Shown piece by piece: positions 48,068 through 57,969 of a stretch of DNA of 64,000 nt. Where the stretch lies: contig NC_080591.1 in assembly GCF_029962835.1 (NCBI RefSeq), positions 44,461,501-44,525,500 on the forward strand, given 5' to 3'. The notes below the pieces were generated by a model, which was not told the DNA's origin, did no database searches, and saw nothing but the letters and a program-made list of their open reading frames with translations. How positions within the stretch are numbered: position 1 is the stretch's first letter; each line of letters opens with the position of its first letter. This DNA is from Magnolia sinica (lineage: Eukaryota > Streptophyta > Magnoliopsida > Magnoliales > Magnoliaceae). The position numbers were made by a program, and so were the translations under genes.

Positions 48068-48108
<41 letters not shown>
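48068..48108. repeat. (GA)n microsatellite near the CACTA right end
   Basis: A near-perfect GA repeat of about 20 units. A related shorter GA run and a repeated block 'gagagtcgtggagttg-agagagag' at 48004-48070 show local duplication. On the transposase strand this is a CT-rich tract about 120-160 bases inside the terminus, where En/Spm-type elements place their promoter and leader. Confidence 0.8.
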
Positions 48109-48109
<1 letters not shown>

Positions 48110-48226
48110 GGGTAGAAAATGTGACGGTTTTTTTTTTTAATATGGTACGATATCCGTCATTGGGCCTTCGTTAGCGCCGATAAACGTGCAGCGCAAATGC
48201 CGTTTATACCGCTTTTTGTTGTAGTG

Positions 48227-49372
48227 TCTATTCAAGGCATTTGCACATTTGAAATTGAGTAGTGCCAAAACGCTGGAACAAAAATCCACATGGCAATGTA
48301 ACATATTCCACTGATGAAAAATTCTGGAGCTCAACTTTGGGAACAAGCATGGTAGTAGAGATCTCCTGATAGAACCCTCTTGATTAAGCTGCAGTCTTTC
48401 AGATTAGAATGCCAGTGTCCGTGACAGCTTACAGATAAACTAATATCATCACAATGTATACATGGTCGTGAAAAGCAGATCGTGAAGTAAAGGTCTAAAT
48501 GATGACATCAAGGATTGAAATCTTGGCTTTCCCTATTTTTGCATCCAGTCTTAAAGACTAGTACCCTATCTGGTGGGAATCATTATGAGTTTGTATAGGA
48601 CACTGCAGTGTATATCAAACAAAATGGTTTTTTCTGTATTGCCCGTCCAAGATGACGGCAAATGTCTTCCACTATATGTAACTGTGGGTAATACTTAAAT
48701 ACATGCATTATTTTTTCTTCTTTCATTTTCCTATGTGAAGTTCTGATATTGTGCTTATACTCTCATGGAGTTGGTTTCTACTTCTTATTAAAAGTGTTCC
48801 TAGAGTATATGAAAAACTATATTATAGCATGACTGTCATTTTACAACCAACCCAACTTAGATCCATGTGAGCTTCAAATACCATGGTGGTGGAGTAAGCA
48901 TGGTGGTTAGCCCATCACCGAGTGTCCTCTAGTATATAGAAGAATTCATTTCTTCTTATATTGAAGATTGCATGAACTACTGCATAATTGACGGTTGTAT
49001 ATTTTATTTTAGGAAGGAGTAGAAAGGTATTCAACTTCTTCAGCTGTAACCACATGAAAGGCACATAGTTACTGAAAAATATCTCCGGACAATGGTAAAG
49101 GGATATGGTAGATCAACACAAATATCAAAACAAAATAAGAAGATTATAAAATTTGGCTAAATTAGCTTTATTTCCCAGTTGTTTATACTCGTCATTTATC
49201 TTTCAACATAACTATTTTATAGGTAGCCATTCTCTGGGTGAATAGTTGCCAAATGATAGCTCATGATCCATGTGAAGATCTTTTTATTTTATTTTTCCTT
49301 TTTCCCTTTTTTTTGGGCTCTTATAGCATTTGGGGTGTCCTTGAAGCACCTAGTGATACTTGGATTTTATAG
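48227..49372. other. Kleisin pseudogene intron to the right of the CACTA element
   Basis: Continues the host sequence interrupted at 34407 after TSD TCT. No exon, RNA gene or repeat recognised. Confidence 0.55.
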
Positions 49373-49645
49373 GTTCATGAGAAAACAGCTTAAGGATACT
49401 AGTAAATTGGTGCACAAACGCAAGAAACTCCCTGTGTCAGCACTAGATGTTTGGAGATTCCACAAGATCCGTTAAATGGAGCATGTCTTTCTTGAGCCTT
49501 CATTTTCTGGTGAGTTTGATGTTTGTGCAGTACACATCTTTCTACATGTTAGTCCTAATGCTTGCACTAGTTTTATGAGAATATAAAATGTATCTTTTGC
49601 AGGAATGTCCACCTTGAGAAGAAACATTTTCACCCTTGTACATCA
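49373..49645 (+). pseudogene. RAD21/SYN2-like kleisin pseudogene, 3' exons
   Basis: Exon 49373-49509, after acceptor TTATAG, joins in frame to the exon ending at 34242 and encodes FMRKQLKDTSKLVHKRKKLP, VSALDVWRFHKIR, a stop, then MEHVFLEPSFSG. This is the plant RAD21 segment after the LTN motif. A further likely exon begins at 49603 (MSTLRRNIF) and is soon closed by a stop. The C-terminal winged-helix domain that binds SMC1 is not found. One in-frame stop lies in the first exon. So the kleisin copy is truncated at its 3' end as well as interrupted. Confidence 0.82.
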
Positions 49646-49720
49646 TTAATGTTTAACAAACAACTATAATTTGGACAGTGCAATGGAACTTTAGTGTGAA
49701 ATTCTCAAGAATAATCTACT

Positions 49721-50191
49721 CAGGGCTGTTAACAGGATGGTTTCAATCTGGGCCTTTCCAGGCCTGAATCCACCTTGAAATATGTGAACCCAGGCTGAAG
49801 CCTATTGTGCCTATTTTCCCAAGCCCAAGCCTGAGCCTTATTGAACTTAACTAGTCCGAGCCTGAATTCATGCCTGATTAAAACAGACAAGCCCAAACCA
49901 ACCCTGATTAAACTGCATGGGTTTGTTTCCAATTTAACATACTAGGAGGATTGAAAAAGGATATAGTTTTTCAATATAGAATAGCCATGGAGGTCCGAGG
50001 GATAGGAACCTGCTGATGTGATTGCACCATACTCATAAGTGCTCAATAGGACCAAGCCTGCCCCAATTACTAACTGGCTTGAAATTTCATCCCTGAGCTG
50101 GACCTGATAATCAAGCTGGACTTCATCTCTCTTTGGGCCAAGCCAAGCCAAGCCAGACAGTTTAACCTGGCCTGGTCTGTTTATAGCTCTG
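49721..50191. mobile_element. hAT-like MITE, degenerate
   Basis: Starts CAGGGCTGTTAACAGG and ends with the inverse-like GTTTATAGCTCTG. The interior is rich in 'aagcccaagcctgagcc'-type repeats, the common plant hAT MITE style. CTACT occurs directly on both sides (49716-49720 and 50192-50196). Both the superfamily and the length of the target duplication are uncertain. Confidence 0.5.
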
Positions 50192-52469
50192 CTACTTAGG
50201 GCCAGCTCCTACTTCAAAATCTCACAGGTTACTATTGCTTTGATCACAAAATACCTAACTGTCTACTTTTTGTTTAATGCTCATGTTCAGACTGCCTTCC
50301 CACTTCTTCTAATTCTGTTAAGAGATGACTTATACATAACTAGCCATGACCTTGGTCGTACCACTGGTATAATTGTATCTTAAAATAAGTTTTCCAGGGG
50401 AAGATTACTATTTAGAAAAATATAGCTTTCCACTAGCATAATAGGGTTTGTCTTTCAATTTTGAGATTGTTGTTCCTCATGCTTTATTTACAGGTTATGT
50501 ATGATAAGTACTCTGAAAGGAACCGTCGTTTTGCGTTTGTCACTATGAAAACAGTAGAGGATGCAAATGCAACTATTGAGAAGTTGAATGACACGGTAAG
50601 ATGCAATTCAGTACGATTTTAGAACTTGGTAGAATTATTCCTCCCTTATGGGGTCTTGACATTATTTACATTGCAAGACTTTCATAGCTGAGGGTCCATC
50701 TGGCCTGTGACTTCAACAGAATACTTAAGCTACTATTTTGTTCATGTATTAACAGGAAATTGGAGGACGGCAAATCAAAGTAAATGTGACGAAAAAGCCT
50801 TTGCATCCTGTGGATGTGTATCTTCTCCAGGTTGAGGAATCAACGTTCATTGACAGCCCTCACAAAGTTTATGTCGGGAACCTTGCAAAGACTGTGACCT
50901 CCGAAACACTCAGCCAATTCTTCTCTAAGAAGGGAAAGGTTCTTAGTGTGAAAGTGTCTTGAGTGTCAGGGACCTCAAAATCCAGTGGGTTTAGGTTTGT
51001 TTCATTTTCTTCGGATGAGGATGTAGAACTTGACATTTCATTATTTAACAATTCTGTAAATTTGCTTCTCCTATCTTAGGTTATGAGACCCGTATCCTAG
51101 CCCGTACCGTTCTGTAGGCTTCCGTGGTCCTCCCAGTCGAATTTCGGTGACCCGCAATCTGGAACCGGTGTTTGCGCACGACCCTGAGTTACATCCTATC
51201 GATCTGAGTCAGCTCGACCCAAGACTTATATCCTTGTGACCGCGCCGTTGCCGTGGTTCCGATGTCTCGTCTCGCGCACTGAGGCGATACCCGGGTCAGG
51301 AGATGTGGCCCGCGTTCAGTTCGAGGAAAACGCCGCGCGTTACTAATCCCAAGAGAATCCATCACATCAATCCCATCAATCATATCAATCAAGTACACAT
51401 CACTCCCATCACTCACACCCATCCCCAAGTACAACTATCCATCCCCAGAGTCAACTCTCTCTCTTACACAAGTACTCCATCACTCACTCACCCATCACTC
51501 ATATCTCTCATCTATCTCATCTCTCTTATCTCTCTCATTCTCCAAGCAAGCAATCGTCAAAGCTCCATGAGAGGAGAAAGCTTGGTGCGGCCCACCTGCC
51601 TACACCCAATCCCACTATCCAAAGTTCATCTCAACCATTGAATCCCACCCCTTGGAGCTCTAGATCATGTTGGCAGAAGAAGGAAAAGGAGATCCAACGG
51701 TGGGTGTTCATCATCTCGATCTTTGATGATTTGAGGGCCCACATGTAGTGGAACCCATCTTAATGTATACATTGTTTAGGGAGGGCCCATAGTGGTAGGG
51801 TCCCTCCCCTTCTCCCGATCTTTCTCTTCTTCTCTATTTCTCTCTCCCTCTCTTTCCTATTGCGGCCCACCTGATGAACGTGTGGATCCATGCCGTCCAC
51901 ATGTTTTAGGACCCACCTAGATGTATTTGTTGTATATCCAAACTGTCTGTCTGTTTGGAACGGCAGGACCCACTGCTACCCGACGTAGGCAGGTATGCAG
52001 CCCCAACACGATGAATGCCTTGTATCAACCATCCATTCGTCTGGACGTGACCCACTGTGATGTGGATTTCATCCACACTGTGTATCTATTTTGCTACAGC
52101 AGCAGCAGCTGTTGCTTACGTCAGCAGGTATGTGGCCCTACCATGATGTCATGTGTATATCCACTGTCCACACAGCAGGACGATGGGACCCACCTCTCTG
52201 TACACCTCCTATCAATACCGCCCACCCATTTGGAGACGTGGGCCCACGCACACATGTGACACGTGTGGGGTGGGACCCACCTTGATGTATGCATTTTAAA
52301 TCCACACTGTCCGTCTGGACGCTGGGCTACATAAGATATTATATATTAGATATAATATATATATATATATAATTTATATATTATATCTGATGGGCCCCCA
52401 CGTGGAACCCATCTTAATGTATATGTTGTCTATCCAGGCCGTCGATCATCTAGATGGTGGGCCAGCCAT

Positions 52470-52735
52470 GACGTCACCAAGCTTTGAGGGTCCCACTATG
52501 GCATGTGTTTCATCCCACCGTCCATCTGGATGGTGGGGACCTCTATGATGCACGTTGCATCCCACCGTCTAGTATGTGGACGGTGGGGACCACTGTGATG
52601 TATATGTTTTATCCTCACCATCCATCTGGACGGTGGGTACCACCGTAATGTATATGTTTTATTTGCACCTGTCCAGATGGGACGGTGGGGCCCTCCCATG
52701 ATTTATGTGTTACATCCAAACTGTCCATCCATTTG
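52470..52735. repeat. Tandem repeat of about 65-70 bp in the Gypsy-type LTR
   Basis: About four units built of 'gtgatgtatatgttttat', 'c-caccgtccatctgga' and 'cggtgggg-acc'. The unit wording matches the arms of the dispersed GGCCCAC inverted repeats elsewhere in the window, so the array may have grown from such an insertion. Confidence 0.7.
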
Positions 52736-53414
52736 GCAAGATCATCTTAGGAGGGCCACGTTCATGGACCCCACTTTGATGTATTGGTTCATCCAAACCA
52801 TCCATCCATTTGGTGAACCAGTCCTAGGCTTGGGAAGAAAAATAAGACAGATCCAGTTATCAGGTGGACCACACCACAGAAATAGTGGAGTTGAACGTCT
52901 ACCATTAAAGCCCTTTTTGGGATTATAGAAGTTTTGAACCAATATGATATTTGCTTTTCCTCTAAATCTAGGTCTTTGTGACTTTATGAACAGACTGGAT
53001 GGGAAATAAACCCTATGGTGGGGCCCACTAGAATTTTAACTGTAGGACCCTTTATCACCACTGTTAAGTGTGGTATGGTCTAGATGATCCTTTGGATATG
53101 ATTCATTTTTTTAGAATAATGCTCTAGATGATCTCTAACAATAGATGAATGGTGTGTTGGTTCGGCCCATTTGATTCAGCCCATTTGATGCATTTGGGGC
53201 CCATTCGAGTGAGGCCCAATGTGATGTGTATATGCCCCATAAGTAAGGCCCATGATGATGTATATTTGGCCTTGCATGAGGCCGTGGGCACACTATATGT
53301 TTGGCCCTATGTGGGCCACTGCTTGGGACCAATGTTGGTTGAATGTCCACATTAATGGGCAATGATGGTTGGATGTCCACATTGTGACTTTCCCTTAGGC
53401 CTTTTAGGCCCATT

Positions 53415-54312
53415 CTCACCGATTCCGATTCTGATTATCGAGGCTAATTCCGATTGTCGAGGCCGATTTTAATAGTTGAGGTCGATTGTATAGGTCAATT
53501 GTCGAGGTCAATTATCAAGGCCGATTCTGATTGTTAGGGCTGATTGTCGAGGCTAATTCCGATTATCGATGCCAATTGTCGAGGCCGATTCCGATTGTTG
53601 AAGCGGATTCTGATTCTGATTGTTGAGGCTGATTGTTGAGGCCAATTATCAAGGCTGATTTCGATTATTAAGGCCGATTCTGATTCCGATTATCAAGGCC
53701 GATTTCGATTGTCGAGGCCAATTCTGATTGTCAAAGCTGATTTTGATTCAGATTATCAAGGCCGATTATCGAGGCCGATTCCGATTGTCGATAATGATTT
53801 CAATTGTTGAGGCCGATTCTGATTGTCGATAATGATTTCGATTGTTGAGGCCGATTCTGATTGTCAAAATCGATTATTGAGGTTGATTTTGATTCTGATT
53901 GTCGAGGCCAATTGTTGAGACTGATTTCGATTCCAATTATCGAGGCCGATTCCAATTGTCGATACCAATTTCGATTGTCAAGGCCGATTCTGATTGTCGA
54001 AGCCGATTGTTGAGGCTGATTCTGATTCCGATTATCGAGGCTGATTCTAATTGTTAAGGCCGATTATCGAGGCCAATTTTGATTGTTGAGGCCGATTCCA
54101 ATTCCGATTGTCGAGGCTGATTATTGAGGCCGACTGCAATTCTGATTATCGAGGTCGATTCCGATTGTCGGGGCCGATTGTTGAGGCCAATTCTAATTCC
54201 GATTGTTGAGGCCGATTCTGACTGTTGAGACCAATTGTATAGGTTGATTGTCAAGGTCAATTACTGAGGTTAATTCCAATTGTCGAGGATGGATATCGAG
54301 GCCAATTGTCGA
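53415..54312. repeat. Minisatellite of GGCCGATT-CCGATTGTCGA units, about 0.9 kb
   Basis: Several dozen degenerate units of roughly 18-24 bp, alternating 'gattccgattgtcgaggcc' and 'gattgttgaggcc'. No phase or open frame is conserved. Frames on the minus strand (Asn/Ser/Ile-rich) are by-products. Confidence 0.9.
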
Positions 54313-54605
54313 GGTCCAATGTGATGTATATGTGGCCCGTATTTGAGGCCCATTGTGATGTACATTTGGCCCGTGTTTGAGGCTCAATGTGATGTATATG
54401 CAGCCCGTATTTGAGGCCCATTGTGATATGCATTCGGCCCGTGTTTGAGGCCCAATGTGATGTATATACGACCCGTATTTGAGGCCCATTGTGATGTGCA
54501 TTCGGCCCGTATTTGAGGCCCAATGTGATGTGTATGCAGCCCATATTTGAGGCCCGTTGTGATGTGCATTCAGCCCTTGTTTAAGGCCCAATGTGATATA
54601 TATGA
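54313..54605. repeat. Tandem array of about 60-bp units (GGCCCAATGTGATGTATATG...)
   Basis: About five units of 'gaggcccaatgtgatgta-atg-ggcccgtattt', with alternate half-units 'gaggcccattgtgatgtgcattcggcccgt'. Isolated related units recur at 53195-53260 and 54640-54730. Long open frames on the minus strand (repeating His-Ile-Thr peptides) follow the repeat period and are rejected as genes. Confidence 0.9.
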
Positions 54606-56888
54606 GGCCTATGTGATGAGGGTCAGGCTATGGAGCCCATTGTGATGTATGTTAGGCCTATGTGAAAGGCCCATCGTGATGTGTATTAAGCTCTTGAGTG
54701 AGGCCCGTGGTGTTGTATATTTGGCCCTTGTATGAGGCCATGAGTCCACTATATGTTAGGCTCTATGTGGGCCATTCCTTGGGGGCAATGTTGGTTAAAT
54801 GTCCACATTGTCGAGGTCGATTGCTGATAATGGTTATTGATACCGATTATGAGTATGTGACAGCATAGCATCATGATACATGCCTATACGCATCATCTGC
54901 GTATTTGTTATGAGATGTGGTTGACCATTGCATATGTCATTGGGCAGGTTGTTATGAGACTCCCTAATAGGTGGAGGTTATCTCACATGAGCGCACGGTA
55001 TGCTCAGGATTAATGCATGACTAGTTTATATAACTCATGCACCTTACATTGTGTGTTGTAATTACTGTATGCCCTAGCAACATCAGGGCCGTAGCCTCCA
55101 CGGGCATATCGTGGATGACCAGATGAGACACCGAAAGTCTGTTATTAGCATTGGGCTACGATAGATGGTCCTGAGTGAAATTTCTAAACCCTCTTGGTAC
55201 CAGAGGATGCCCCAACGTCGAGACCAAGTGGATACATGAGCACCCAAGTGCCGAATACCAGGAGGCCACGTCTCTTACTATGTCATGGTCGGTTGGAAGG
55301 GGGTGTGGCCTTACCCACCCAAGGGTAGGGGGCATAGCTAGGTTGAGATTGACCAGCTCAAGAATGGGTCCGCTATCAACGTGCCGGGTAGATATTGGCT
55401 GACTACTGACCAGGTGGATAGTGAGGTCTCTTCCACTTGCATAGTTGCACGTCAGTGGGCGGCGATTGCATGTAGAGTATACTAGATCCCGATGATGATC
55501 CTAGAGATGTACAGTATTGATTTGTGGAGTAGGAGTTACATACTCAGCATTATATTCATTCATTCATTTACTATCCACTCGGGCTGGTGGTGTGCAACTA
55601 ATCATTATGTGTACTTTCGCAATGGCCAGGATTTCAGTTGGGACGCGCGACTAACCTAAGATCAGGAGCTTACCACATTGAGTCTATCTATCTAAATTTA
55701 GGTATAAGACTAGTTTGGATAAAAGTCCTTTGTGATAGGCCTCATAGCCTGTTATACCATGTACTATCATCCTGAATTCACACTGCAGTTTGGTCATTTC
55801 ATTCGCACCACATATTGCATATTGCATTACATCCTCAGCATATGGCATTCTAGGTTGTTATGTTTCGGCATTTATATGACCTAGATGAGGTTGATGGTAT
55901 TCGTAGCTCTTCTACATTACATATTGTATTGCATCCTTGATATCTAAAATCTGGTTCATTATGTTTCCGCATTACATAGCCGATTTACGTTACTTTCTCA
56001 GTATATGATATTGGCTTGCTATGCCTTTTCATCGCATATCCTGGATAAGGTTGATGATATCTTTATGGACTTGTCAGTATTTCTGCTTACTCTGATATCG
56101 TATGATTCATGATATTACTAGTATTTTTGATATTGTATGATTATGGCATTATATTAAATACTTGTCACTTACCTTATACACACACTTACACCACCCTCTA
56201 AGCTTTTTATAAGCTTATGAACGATAGATGCTTGCAGGTGATGTTAGGTTGCAGCAGCGCGGAGCTTGGAGCATGTAGCTGACTTTTGGAGCTTTGATTT
56301 TGACATATGTATTTTCCTTTCAGCATTGTATTCAAATGTTTATATTAGTGGATATGTGATGATGATGTTGCCTTTGTGATTTGGGTAAACTTGTGGTTAT
56401 GCTTCTTACGAGATAAATGTACATTGAAAAATCCTCCTTATAAGATCCTAGGATCGGAACCTGGCATATGGGCGCTGGGAGCCGAGAATGGGATACTACG
56501 GAGGCTCTCAACACCTGATTCGGCGATCGAGATTCCTGTGAATCCGATTTTCGAGTTTGGGGCATGACATAGGTCACTGGCTAGACATGCATACCAGCAT
56601 ACATGCATCTGCACATGTGCACATTTGCATAACGATAGTGTAGGCAGGTACAGATGCATGCTTGTTTATTGTTTACTTGGGTTGTGCCATTTTATATACC
56701 TTGTATTCCATGCATACACTTGCATGATGTTTTAGCTTCAATACATGTAACATGCAATGTATGGTTACATGTGACCATGGTTTCATTCATTACGGAATTT
56801 GATAGTAGTTTCATTTGGTTTGTTCACTTAATTCTCTTGGTTCTTTCAATTACAGGAAGGGCAACAAATTCGTGTCAACAAGGTCTAA

Positions 56889-57840
56889 TGTTGTGGATTA
56901 GGAACTTGGGAGCTTGGAGATGCTTATTATGTTTTGTAACCCCTCTTTTTTCTCCTTTTGTTGATAATCCCTGTTTTTGTTGACAAACAGTTGTAGAAAC
57001 ATGCCTTGTTTTTCTTTCTCATATTGGTTAGATGCATAAAATTTTCATCTGTCTAAGATGACCCTTGTCTTCGTAACCATTGTAGTATCCTGTAGTTGAA
57101 TAGTCATTACTTATTGAGTGGATTTTCGTATAGTTTACAATTATTTTTTTCATGGTTCTTAAGCAACTTAACATTTTTAAAGACTGAAGTATTCAAACCA
57201 TGATGCGCTTTTCTTGACATACCTCTAGGAAATTGTCATGCTAGCCTTCTTTACTCAAACACCGATGCTGCTTTTCGATCAAGTCAAACCTCCGTGTGCC
57301 TTGCTCTTATATCACCCAGTGGATATTACTTGCATCCAATTATCCATACCACCAACACATGATTTTTGTTAATTGTACCCGTCTGATCATTGACCTGCAA
57401 ATGAACAGTTAAACTGAAAGGTGGATGTCAACTGTTTGAAACCCACTAGATTTGGATTGTATCTATGGCACATGAGCAGTGCCAGCCATCGTGAGGTCAA
57501 TTTCGACCAACCAATATATACAATTACGTGGATATTTATGGGGTGTTTGGGGTCAATCCTCTACTGGAGTAACGCTTGTTGCTTGACCACCTGCAAACCT
57601 TCCCGCTCTTTTACAATTAGTATTAGGGAATTAAAAAATAAAGAAAAAAACTACCTAATGAATATGGAAATCCTCTAGGGTCTTCAAGAGGAGTAACCCT
57701 CTAGGGTCTTCAACAGGAGTAACGCATGTTGCTTTTATTTTTATTTTTAACACTCACACACACCACAATGGGTACTCGAACAATGACCCGTGTTGAAACT
57801 GTGGGTCTACCACCGAGCCATGAGTAGATAACCCAACAAA
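56889..57840. other. 3' flank of the PSRP2-like pseudogene; no gene seen
   Basis: Begins with a U-rich stretch ('cctcttttttctccttttg' near 56942) that could be the old 3' UTR. From 57568 a block ('acgcttgttgcttgaccacctgcaaacc...') is repeated imperfectly at 57985-58070. A 27-bp unit ('ctctagggtcttcaagaggagtaac') is tandemly duplicated at 57673-57724. Confidence 0.5.
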
Positions 57841-57969
57841 TAGGGGTGTCAATGGGCTAAGCTCGGCCTGAAAATTTTGAAATTTGAATAAGCTCGGCCT
57901 GACTACTTGGACTGAACTGTTCAAAATCCGAACCGAGACCTACCCAGGCCCGGCCCATTGACAGCCCTA
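57841..57969. mobile_element. hAT-type MITE, 129 bp
   Basis: The terminal inverted repeats TAGGGGTGTCAATGGGC and GCCCATTGACAGCCCTA match at 16 of 17 positions. The flanks ccaacaaa (57833-57840) and cttacaaa (57970-57977) match at 6 of 8 bases, consistent with an aged 8-bp hAT target duplication. The interior is rich in 'aagctcggcctga'. Confidence 0.8.

Larger units (their letters stand above)
34408..48226 (-). mobile_element. CACTA (En/Spm) DNA transposon, 13.8 kb, carrying host gene fragments
   Basis: Ends are CACTACAACC at 34408 and the inverse TTGTTGTAGTG at 48226, flanked by the 3-bp duplication TCT (34405-34407 and 48227-48229), the hallmark of CACTA elements. Both subterminal regions carry short repeats of the type AGCGCCGGTAAAA or AGCGCCGATAA in both orientations (34430-34700 and 48170-48215). 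The minus strand carries a TNP2-type remnant (42498-40326) and a TNPA/Ptta-type gene (39759-38400). It also contains captured exons of the DNA primase small subunit (minus) and Aurora kinase (plus). The TNP2 catalytic core is missing, so the copy is nonautonomous. It sits in a kleisin intron. Confidence 0.92.
51082..56569 (+). mobile_element. Long solo LTR, Ty3/Gypsy type, in the PSRP2-like last intron
   Basis: Bounded by TSD TAGGT (51077-51081 and 56570-56574). It starts TATGAGACCC (probably TGTGAGACCC with the second base changed) and ends GGGGCATGACA, a typical Del/Tekay-type Gypsy LTR pair of ends. No PBS, no coding domain and no second LTR copy can be seen, so it reads as one solo LTR of about 5.5 kb, far longer than most. 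Its length is inflated by tandem arrays (52470-52735, 53415-54312, 54313-54605). A plus-strand direction is inferred from the end sequences. A nonautonomous element with unrecognised short LTRs is the alternative. Confidence 0.7.
50494..56888 (+). pseudogene. PSRP2-like (30S ribosomal protein 2, chloroplastic; two-RRM protein) pseudogene, 3' exons
   Basis: Exons 50494-50595 (VMYDKYSERNRRFAFVTMKT and VEDANATIEKLNDT: RNP1 and end of the first RRM), 50756-51055 (EIGGRQIKVNVTKKPL, FIDSPHKVYVGNLAKTVTSE, FFSKKGKVLSVKVS, stop, VSGTSKSSGF, FVSFSSDEDVEL: the second RRM) and 56856-56888 (EGQQIRVNKV and a stop codon). This follows plastid-specific ribosomal protein PSRP2 closely. PSRP2 is a nuclear-encoded chloroplast RNA-binding protein found with the 30S subunit. 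An in-frame TGA replaces the usual Arg before the GTSKS motif (CGA to TGA), and two residues are lost at the last exon junction. Exons for the transit peptide and the start of RRM1 were not seen upstream. The last intron carries a 5.5-kb LTR insertion. The acceptor and the terminal exon are intact. Confidence 0.88.

Noticed and set aside
54054-54591. Long minus-strand open frames with repeating His-Ile-Thr and Asn-rich peptides
   Set aside because: They follow the period of the tandem arrays in the Gypsy-type LTR, overlap in several frames and have no domain; they are by-products of repeats.
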